A stretch of DNA of 64,000 bases, taken from NCBI GenBank assembly GCA_019096065.1, contig JAGUCH010000007.1, positions 5,230,501 to 5,294,500 of the forward strand. The letters are read 5' to 3'. The position numbers were made by a program, and so were the translations under genes. Shown here piece after piece: positions 20,563-29,800 of this stretch. The notes under the pieces are model-generated. The model searched no databases and was not told the origin of the DNA. It saw only the letters and a list, made by a program, of their open reading frames with translations. This DNA comes from Paracyclopina nana. Its lineage: Eukaryota > Arthropoda > Copepoda > Cyclopoida > Cyclopettidae. Within the stretch, counting starts at the first letter, position 1. The number at the start of each line of letters is the position of its first letter.

Positions 20563-20779
20563 TGTAAACCTGATCACTGTAATCTCGACTCGATGAACTG
20601 ATAAAAATAAACGTCGCACGAATAAAAGAGCACTCTATAAGGGATCTTTTGGGTCAGATCGTTTATTTTGACGACCGCCATGCATAAAATCCGATAAAGT
20701 ACTAAAGTAAACAAAACATGAGAGATCGAAAAGTGAGTCCAGCCAGATAGAGTCACACAACCTCGCCGGGAGGCACACA
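20563..20779 (-). repeat. 3' LTR of element 2
   Basis: 217 bp; minus strand TGTGTGCCTC...GGTTTACA (TG...CA). Base-for-base identical by eye to 30703-30919. AATAAA occurs on the minus strand. Two short ORFs over the LTRs are translations of the LTR, not genes. Confidence 0.95.
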
Positions 20780-20793
20780 GTCCCCTCTGGGAG
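20780..20793 (-). other. Polypurine tract of element 2
   Basis: Minus strand AGACTCCCAGAGGGGAC abuts the 3' LTR. The purine-rich AGAGGGGA is the likely plus-strand primer. Confidence 0.6.
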
Positions 20794-20812
20794 TCTATCG
20801 GGTGGACCCTGG

Positions 20813-23761
20813 CTACTCGAAGCGACGCACTGGCTTGACGATACCATTGCGATGAATCACTAAAATTCTTCCACGACGATCCATTTGGCGCACCGCCATA
20901 ACATGCACGAATGCCGCCACACGCTCATTTGCAAGCAGCTGCACCAGATCTGAATCACGATGGTGGCCTTCATTGTGACCACGTCCGCCGCACGCGGCGC
21001 AAATCTCCAACACTTGGGGGCAACACTTTGCTGAGTGACCATCCTTGCCACAAAAGGGAAGGTGACAGGTGGGCAACTCCAGGCACTCAGCCGAGTCATG
21101 ATCAAAGTCCCCGCATGTGACACAAGCGTGGGGGTACTTTGATATACGCCTGTTCTTCTTGGCCGTCGTAGTAATCCTGCCAACAGCTCCATCAATGACA
21201 GCGGCTCTATGAAGGTCAACCAAGGACACCTCAAGATCGCTCTCCAGTAGCTGGATGGCTGAATTCGACAAATGCCAGAAGTTATTTCTCGACACGGGCC
21301 AAAGCAGCTCGAGCTCCTTCAACTTCTTCACAACTTGCTCCCTCGAATTGAACAAACGTGACTCGGCTCGAAGCACTTGCAATGGCACTGAAGGCTCGCC
21401 CAACAGGCCTTCAAACTCGATCCTGGGCTGCGACCCAAACTTCAGCGGGATGTTGACGTACAAGGCCAGCAAGGCCAAGACGTACGGATACATATCATCA
21501 TCATCTGAAAGATTTTCATACTCGGCGACGACATAGGCTGCTTTGAACAGCCCAGCCAACGGGGCAAACTGGTCAATCCTGTCATAATACAGCGTGGCCT
21601 TCTTGTACTCGTCGACAAAGCCCGCGTACGGATCTTCTCTTGCCCACTTAGGAAACTTCACCGAATGCTGCACTTTGAGGAGTCTCAGCATCTGCTCTTT
21701 GCCTACATTTGCTGCTGGGTCTAGGAGCTTGACGATGTGGCCGACATCCACCCACGACCTCACCGTGATGTCCATCAGCCTAAACCTCTTAAGGTCACCA
21801 TCAATGCCAAAACCGAGCTTGAACACCCTTGTTGACTCCAGCAGCTCGATTATTCTTCGCGGCAGCCTTCTTCCGATGAATTTTGGCCCAACAAAGGCCA
21901 CTCTTACGCCGAAAGCGATGCCGTTCGGGGCGCCCATGTGGACATATGACGTCATATTATTGAACTCGTCGACTGTTGGTGGAAACTTCTTCGCATACGC
22001 CACCTTGGTCGAGTGGTGGAATCCTTCGCAGTCCACAGTCATGACTCTGCCCTTCTTGATTGACTGGAAGAAGCCCTCAGCCTCGAGAAAGTGCTCGAGC
22101 TCTTCAAAACTGTCCGAGGTGTACGCGTTGGACCTCTTCGTCAATCCATAAATAAAGACTGCTTGCAAGTCCGGTGATTCCAAGTCATACGCTGTGCCCT
22201 TTGCCATCGATGCCAGCCTCTTTGCTTCTTTGATTGTCACTCGCATCGCCACCGTCATTGATTTGTCCCACGTCTCTGTCACGCCAAACTCTCGTCGAAT
22301 GGCACATGCTGCGTGGTGGCACTCTCTTGCTTGCTCGCTCGTCATGTCATAAACCTTGCCTGCAACTAACTCGGGACATTCAAATTTAGGGCTATATTTA
22401 CGCAGATACTCCTCGTCATCGTCCATTGGAGTGGCTGAAGAGTGAAGGCCCGACATGTCCTTCAACTGGGCTCCCCTAAAGTCTGCCATGATCTCATCCT
22501 CCATACCAGCCGGGATGACCATTGGTGGTCTGGCTGCCACCTCAACCAGCTGGCTGTGCGCTCTCATGGTCTCGTCGGTCTGACAGCTGCGCGAGATCAT
22601 CTCCATGATCACTGACGTGCCCTCCATTGGATCATCTTCTTCTGGTGCTTCAGCTTCAGCCTCAGCCTGAGCAGGACAACCAAGGTCCTGCCCCTGAAGA
22701 GTTTCAGCTTGCTCACCGTCTTCTGCTTGGACACCTTTGTGATGTACCACTTTGACATTGATGCTCATGGTCGGTGCATTGATTGCTTCCAACGTGTCTC
22801 GCAGCGCCCTCACAAACTGATCATTGTGCTCTCTTGTGACGATTGGCAGCTTTTTGAACACCGACAGCTGCTCCATCTCCTCGACCGAAAGACGTGTTCT
22901 CATTTGGTCGATGATCACCACGTCAGCTACATCTCCTTCTTTATACACTTTGTACATCTTGGGGGCGACGTGCATGCCTAGGCCGGCCTCCATAGCTTGG
23001 AGGACAGTTTTCTCCCATGTGGCGTCATCGATCGTGCCGCTGATGTAGTTGCCCAGGGCTCTTGCCGCCATCCAGCATCTCGCCATGGTGGCCTTGTCTG
23101 GTAGCTCTTCCAGAGCTGCATCTGGTTCTTCTTTGTGCATCCGCAAGATGTCCACGAACTGATTTCCGTAGGCAAACATATAAGTTTCCAAAAGCGACAT
23201 ACCTCTGGAGCGGCAAAGCAGCGCTCTATATGCTCGCCACATGTCCATTCTCCGCATTTTCTTTCTCTTGTCCGCTGGCCTATCGTCGCCTGGCATTTTG
23301 TCGCCCCAATTGTACTGGTCGCCGATCACCAATGTGTCGTGTTCCTTGAAAGCTCTGAAGAACGCGTCCCGTCTGCTCACGTCGTTGTTGGTGTACCAGT
23401 GAAGGTTGGTGAGGCCTGTGACTCTCATGATCTCCGCCGCGTGGTCAGTTTGCCTTTCAGACGTGAAGGCTGCGGCGCCGTGCCTTGGCTTCTCCTCGCT
23501 CGGCTCTTCGCCCGTATTCGCGATCGTGATCTTGAGCGTCTCGCCCTGGATCCTCGAGCAACCAGGGCTCGAGGTCCTTGCCGAGGTCGTCCTCATCTTC
23601 TTCCTTTCTTCGTCTTCGCTGCCGCTGCCCGAGCGCTTTTTATCCGCCATTTTTAACTTGTTATGATTTGACGAGATTTCTGGCGCGCGCGGCTTTTTCC
23701 TTTTTCTGTTTGCTGAGCAGTTTCTCAGCTGGCACTCGCTTCGCTCGTGGCTACCAGACAT
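20813..23761 (-). CDS. ORF3: DEDDy 3'-5' exonuclease with zinc knuckles, in BEL/Pao element 2
   Basis: 982 residues (a second Met at residue 38, position 23650, starts the basic MADKKRSGSG). Residues ~100-340 form a helical domain of no known family. Residue 359 starts DLGCPA, followed by an acidic linker. Residues ~560-740 show the three DEDDy exonuclease motifs: I TVDCEG (D577, E579), II GFGIDGDLKRF (D656), III YDRID (Y726, D730), with WRN/RNase D-like order. Residues ~880-935 hold three knuckles: CVTCGDFDHDSAEC, CHLPFCGKDGHSAKC and CAACGGRGHNEGHH, like the Gag array. It lies 89 nt after the pol stop in another frame. No signal peptide or membrane segment is present, so it is not env. Likely role: trimming or proofreading of element nucleic acid, or an antagonist of host RNA control; this is inference. 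DEDDy ORF3s are known in bdelloid rotifer LTR elements. Confidence 0.85.
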   Translation of the reverse strand: MSGSHERSECQLRNCSANRKRKKPRAPEISSNHNKLKMADKKRSGSGSEDEERKKMRTTSARTSSPGCSRIQGETLKITIANTGEEPSEEKPRHGAAAFTSERQTDHAAEIMRVTGLTNLHWYTNNDVSRRDAFFRAFKEHDTLVIGDQYNWGDKMPGDDRPADKRKKMRRMDMWRAYRALLCRSRGMSLLETYMFAYGNQFVDILRMHKEEPDAALEELPDKATMARCWMAARALGNYISGTIDDATWEKTVLQAMEAGLGMHVAPKMYKVYKEGDVADVVIIDQMRTRLSVEEMEQLSVFKKLPIVTREHNDQFVRALRDTLEAINAPTMSINVKVVHHKGVQAEDGEQAETLQGQDLGCPAQAEAEAEAPEEDDPMEGTSVIMEMISRSCQTDETMRAHSQLVEVAARPPMVIPAGMEDEIMADFRGAQLKDMSGLHSSATPMDDDEEYLRKYSPKFECPELVAGKVYDMTSEQARECHHAACAIRREFGVTETWDKSMTVAMRVTIKEAKRLASMAKGTAYDLESPDLQAVFIYGLTKRSNAYTSDSFEELEHFLEAEGFFQSIKKGRVMTVDCEGFHHSTKVAYAKKFPPTVDEFNNMTSYVHMGAPNGIAFGVRVAFVGPKFIGRRLPRRIIELLESTRVFKLGFGIDGDLKRFRLMDITVRSWVDVGHIVKLLDPAANVGKEQMLRLLKVQHSVKFPKWAREDPYAGFVDEYKKATLYYDRIDQFAPLAGLFKAAYVVAEYENLSDDDDMYPYVLALLALYVNIPLKFGSQPRIEFEGLLGEPSVPLQVLRAESRLFNSREQVVKKLKELELLWPVSRNNFWHLSNSAIQLLESDLEVSLVDLHRAAVIDGAVGRITTTAKKNRRISKYPHACVTCGDFDHDSAECLELPTCHLPFCGKDGHSAKCCPQVLEICAACGGRGHNEGHHRDSDLVQLLANERVAAFVHVMAVRQMDRRGRILVIHRNGIVKPVRRFE
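22672..22689 (-). other. DLGCP motif, copy 3 (ORF3 linker)
   Basis: Minus AGGACCTTGGTTGTCCTG, encoding (Q)DLGCP(A) at ORF3 residues 359-363, between the N-terminal domain and the exonuclease. Identical in all 18 bases to 25443-25460 and 27888-27905. Putative element-protease cleavage site. Confidence 0.6.
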
Positions 23762-23850
23762 TTTTCTGGCTTTGACTAGATTGGGTGTGGTGTTGCTGAT
23801 TTTAGTGGGGGTTTTTTTTTTTTTTTTTGGTTGTTGTGCAGTCTTTTCAC
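23762..23850 (-). promoter_or_regulatory. pol-ORF3 spacer with A17 tract
   Basis: 89-nt spacer. The minus strand has 17 consecutive A (23828-23812) then CCCCC, ~50 nt before the ORF3 ATG. It may permit internal initiation, or ORF3 may come from a spliced RNA. Neither can be shown here. Confidence 0.4.
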
Positions 23851-26800
23851 TTAGTTCAATTGAATGTGCGGAAACTCGGCGATTGGGATAATATCCCTGA
23901 TACTTCTTTCAAACACACTCGTTCTTTGCTGCACAACAACTCGTCTGACTAACCCGTCTGCACTTTTCAGCACTTTGAGCACTTTCGCTACCCTCCACTT
24001 AAATCTCTTCACATTGAGGTCTTCTTCGGCCACCACAACCAAATCACCCTCTTTGATGCTACTGTTGTACTTCACTCTGTACTTGACTCTGTCATGCATG
24101 CTGCGAGTAAAATATTCACACCAGCTCTTCTCAAATTTGGACATTCGCTGTGCTAGTTCATGCACATTATAGTCTAATTCTTGATCTTGTGAGAAGACAC
24201 CTGTGTCTCCCAACCTCCCAACTAAAAGGTGGTTGGGCGTTAAAACCAATTCTTCGTCGTCATCTTGTCTAATCACCGCGACTGGTCTTGAGTTCACCAC
24301 ATTTTCTGCCTGGGCTACCCATGTTCTGTAGATTTCGAGGTCTACTTCACCTCGATCATTGTGGTCCTGGATCGCTTTTTTTGCAAGCTTCACAAATGCT
24401 TCCACTTGGCCGTTTGCTTCGTGATCTCTCGGTGGGGACATGACCCATTTTCTGATGTACTTTGTTGTCCTCAGTTTCACTGCTTCCCAGTCTACTTGCT
24501 CCACTTCATGAGTCATATCTTGGGGCTGTGGCTTACTCTTCTCAATCAGTCTCTTGGCCTTAATGAAGCTGCCCCCATTGTCTGAGTAGGCTTCTTCTAT
24601 CGGGCCTCGCCTCGCGGCAATTCTCGTCAGTGCTAAAATTAGATCTTCTGTGTTCATTCCCATCGTGATCTCTAGCGTCACCACCTTTGTGACTAGGCAG
24701 ACCGCCACGAGCACATACACTGGCACTCGCTTTCTCTTGAATTTCACCCACTGAGCTCCGGTGTAGTCAATGGCTATTTTTGCGCAGGGTCTCACATTCT
24801 TCAAATCGACCTTTGATATTCCTCCCATCAATTGTCTTGGCATTGGTGCGTGATTTCGCACACACTGACTGCACTCTTTTGATATCTGATATGCCAACTT
24901 CTTCAGCCCTGGCCCTGCTACCTCTTGACTCAGTCTGTACCACAGATTGTCATATCTTATGTGATTTTCCGCGAAATGCACTCCCCACACATAAAGTTTG
25001 AAGGGCCATGTATCAGCCAGCAAAATTGGGTTGACTCTTGACCCCACTAAGTCCTGTTTGTATAGCCTGGTGCGCACTCTTACCAGGCCATCATTACTTA
25101 TCATCAGCGTGTGCTTACCTTGCATTTTCGTGGGCCATTTGCCTGTTTTTTCAAATTGGAGGATCTCGGCTTCCCACTTTTTCCACTGCCCGTAGATAAG
25201 CACTCTGCGCACTGCCAACGCTAACAGGTCTTCGGGGATCACTTCTTTCACTTGTAGCTTCCTGCTTTTTGCCAATATTCTTGCCAATGCTCTCACCATC
25301 ACTGTCCACTTGCTTGCCATCTGCAAACACATTATCTTCTTCATCTGCTGGAAAATCACGTAGCTGGTCGCCACTGTCTGAATTCCTCCTTCTTGTATGT
25401 CATGTGGCTGTATCATCGCTAGCTGATTGACAACAACAGTGCCAGGACAACCAAGGTCCTCGCACATGAGTGTTATCTCTCCTGAGCCAAGCAGTTCTTC
25501 CTCTAGCACCTTGATTTCCGTCAGCCTCCACTCACTTTGTTCCTTCTTGAAGAACTCTGGTCCTTCCCAGTAATTCGTGTGGTCTTTCAACTGATCTCCA
25601 TTACATCCACGAGTCGGGAGATCTGCTGAGTTCTCAGCCGTGGCGATGTGATTCCAGTGCTCCATCAGTGTCGTGTCTGCTATTTCGATCACTCTATTCC
25701 TGACAAACACGCACCTCTCCACTCCTGGCTTCCTGATCCAATAGATCACTGGTTTGTTATCGACCCAATACCACACATTTTCTCTCTTGATTCCAAAGAG
25801 CCTAATCAATCTATTTGAAAGTCTTGCACTGAGTAACGCTCCCGCGAGTTCAACTTCCGGGATCGATCTCTGCCTTACACCTTGGATTCTTGCCTTTGTG
25901 GTCAGCCATCTTGGTTGTGGCTGTCCTCTTTGGCTGACATACGCGACCGTGGCAAAAGCCAGATCAGATCCGTCGCTGCACATATGGAGCACTGTGTTTT
26001 CGTTGATTTCACTGGCGACTTTCCTCGGATAGCTGACTCCAGTCATCTGATTGAACTCGCTCTGCCACTGCCTCCATAATTTAACTGCTTCTTTCGCGTT
26101 CTTGTCATCCACCTTGGCCAAATCTTCATCCCATGAGATCTTCTTGTTCTTGTCGGCTTTGTGGGCGAGCTGCAGTGCTTTCCTGGCTTTGAGTAGGCAT
26201 GGAGCTAGAGCTCCTAGTGGGTCGAAGACTGCTGGAATTTGGCTAGCCATAATTCTTTTCGTCACCACACCTTGGTTGTGTTTTGACAATTGGTAGCCAA
26301 TCGTGTCAGTCACTGGGTCCCACTTGAGGCCTAGCGTTGAATGTATTCGATCTTCTACTTCTCCTTCAACCACCATGGACTTGCCTCTTCTTTCTACTGC
26401 GACATTTTCCAGCACTTCTCTTTCATTGGACACGAATTTCCTGAGCTCCATTCCAATTCCACTCATTAATGGTATGAGCTCTTCAATGACGGCCTTTGCC
26501 GTTTCTTTGGTCTTGAAGGCCACAATCACGTCGTCCATATAGATGTTGACTGAGTCTCTCAGTAGTTTGGACCCATTATTCTTGATGTGTGTCTTCACTA
26601 CAAAGTTCGCCACCGAGGGTGCAGCTCTGAGTCCAAAAGGCCACCTGCAGAACTGATACTGCTTTCCATTGATCAAAATCCTGACATACTTCCTGTCCTT
26701 CTCCGGCAGGGCTATCATCAAATACATCTTCTCGATGTCTGCCACAACTGCTACATTTCCCACTCTGAACTGGAGCATCGTATCATAGATGTCTTCTAGA

Positions 26801-29800
26801 TAGTTTGGGCCGGTGTACATTTGATCGTTGATAGACGTGCCGTTGAACTTCTGCTTGGCGTTGTACACGAACCAGTACTTGGTCGTTTCGCTCGTGTGTC
26901 TGGCTACACAAAAAACTGGGAGAAAGTACCCCTTTCCCAGCTCATGCTTTGGTACAGGCTCGATTATTCCAAGTCTCAAGTATTCCTGAAAAGTTGATCC
27001 AATTGCTTCCATGATTCCTGGGTCGGCTTCGTGTTTCTTGTCCAGGCTTCTCTGGATCGCTGCGCACTGAGTAAAGTTGTCTGGCAGATCTGGAATTTCC
27101 TTGATGAATGGGATTGCCACCTCCACGTGGCCTGACGGTAGTAGTCTCATCGATGATTTCATCTTGATCAACGCTATCTCTTCTGCCAGGTTCAGCCGCT
27201 GAATTGGTTCTTCTTTCCTCTCAATCCCAATTGACTCCAGGCCATACTGTCTATCTAACATGTGTCTGAATTCTGATTCTGTCATCGCTGACTGGTTGAA
27301 CAGCTTCCAATCGTCAACAAAGCAAGCTATTTCCTCTCCGCCTTTTCCTGGGTAGTTGAGGATTGACCACCCCAACGGCGTTTTTCTGGCAAGTGGTCCA
27401 TTTTTCACCACTATATCTTTTTCGCTACTCATGAGGACGGTGTTGTTGAATCCAACTAAAAGACCAACTCCGCCTTCCTCTGGTATTGGGAACTCGATTT
27501 CTTTTAGTTCTGTATGATTTGCCTTGACTTCGTTCGGATCAATTGGCTTGATAGAAACTGGCAATTCAAACGTATTGAACTTCAGCTCGTAGACTTGGCC
27601 TTCCATGCTCTTCGCTCTTATGTAGATTTTTCCTTCTTGGGATGGCTGTGTGATGGACTTGTCTCCGACAACTTGCACTGTCAGCTGCTTCCTTTTTCCC
27701 TTGAATCCCAGCTGCTTTGCTAACTGCGGTTTGAGCAGCGTTGCGCTCGACCCCGCATCAATGAGTGCATTTGTCGTGACCGACTTCTGGAATGTGGGTT
27801 CAGTTGCTATTTCCACAGGGACTGTGAGCCACGATCTTGTGGCCTGAGCTGCCAATAATATCACGTCTTCGGGTTTTTCTTCTTTGCCAGGACAACCAAG
27901 GTCCTGGCTCAGTAGCGTGGTTTCTGACAATTTGGTCATCAGCTTCGTCATCGAGGCCAGGAGCTCCTTCATGTCCTCTTTTCCGCTTTCTGCCCCTCTT
28001 GCCACCTCAGCTGTAGGTTTCTGCCTGTGGATTTTTGTGTGGTGACTCGCTGAGCCACACACGTCGCAATGTGATTGTCTTTTGCAGTCGCTCAGCTTGT
28101 GTTTCCCTTGCAGGCATCTTGGGCATATTTTGGCTTCTTCGATGACCTTTATTATGTCTGTCAGCTTGAATAGGTTCCATTCCGGACAATCACAACACCT
28201 GTGGCCCATCTTTTTGCATAGCAGGCAGACAGTCTTGCCATTGGCGAAGTTGACGACTTCTTCATCTTGATCCTGCCACCCAAAGTCATACCAGTTTCCA
28301 TAGCTCTGGTCTCTGCAATGGCCCACCATTTCATCTTCTTGCCAATAGCTTTCGCCCCCGCAGTCATATTCTTGATCGTGCCAACCCCTTCCACTCGACT
28401 CGCCACGATCCTCATATCTGGATGGGTACATCTCATCCCACGCATAGAAAGCGTGCTCTCGCCTTCCACCATAGAATGGTCTTCTTGCTCGCCCTCTGAA
28501 TCCGCTGCCCCTGTAGCCTCTGCCCATGGGTGGCGGTGGCGGTCCATCATGTTGTGGTGGTGGGATGTATCCGGACGACTGGTTCGCACTTCTCTGGTAG
28601 TTCCTATCATGCATCTTGCTGATGTCTTCCACCACCGTGCACACTTTTCTGCTCCTCTGAATTTCTCTAATTCTTGTTCTTGCCCAAGTAATGAAGAGTC
28701 GTAGCGAATTTCTTGATTGCATTTTTTGTTCCTTGAATCTTTCGTAATCTCTTCTTGCGTTGATTTCAAACTGAATGTTGCTCAAGATAGCTTGTTCTCC
28801 GTCGAGGGCGTCCTTACCGGCTCGGCCATTGCAGTCGATGATTTCTTCTACCAATGCCAATGTGGTTTCTAAGGATGCTCGGCTATTCATGTTGATCGGG
28901 ATCATCTTTATGAGCTGCGCTGAGAGATCGTGGACCATTTCATCAGCTTCTCCTGGATGTCCCAGGTAGGTCAGATCTAAGTTCTCCAGAGCACTTATTA
29001 GTCCTTCCAGGTCCAACGAGCACCTTCTGACTGCGAATTTGGCTCCGCCAGTGCACAAGTATTTCAGCCTTGAGATTTTCTCAAACCAGCTCATGTTCTT
29101 CTTCATGATTATGGCTGCGTGAATGTACTCCTTGAAGTCCTTATAGGCTCCTGTGTTTGCTCCGTCAAAGAACATCGGTTTGACATCGTCCCTTGAATTA
29201 GCATCCTTCGGTAAGTTCGGGTCGTAAAATCTGTGGAGGTTTCTTCGTTGCATTATATCGGCCCAGCACACGTCTGTTGTTTTCCTCCGTCTCACTTGCT
29301 CGATGACTGTGTGTTGATCCAGGAATTCTTCCTCCTTTTTGAGCTTTTGCTTGTACTTCTCCTCGGTCAGGTGCACTGCTGGTACTCCCAGCTGCAACGT
29401 CTTCTCCTCTTCATTGGTGGAGGCCGCTCCTTCTTCAAGGTTCCCCCCGCAGCCCCTGGTTGGCTGTGGGGCGGCATCTTGGTCGTTCTCTTCTTTTTGC
29501 GCTTGAATCGCTTGCGCGATATGTTCGGCCTCTTTGTTGCCGATCACGATGCACTGCTTGTTGATTGGGAAGTCAGCATTGTCTGGCATCTTGAGAAGTT
29601 CTTCCCCTACCTCCACTCTTCGCTTGTTGACCTCTCTCATCATGTTGGCTTGCTGCATCGCTTCCATGGAGCCGGCCCTCATTTTCCTGAGCTCCCTATC
29701 TGCGCTTTTTAATTGGGAAACTAGCGAAAAGAACTCACCATTAAGAGTGATGCATTTTTCTACATCTGACCCTTCGCCGTCCTCCACAGACTCCGGTTGA

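Noticed and set aside
20574-20756. 60-codon minus ORF, also at 30714-30896
   Set aside because: Identical because both lie in the LTRs; no independent coding evidence.
23135-23656. 173-codon plus-strand ORF, and others across 20.8-30.8 kb
   Set aside because: Antisense shadows of ORF3 and gag-pol.
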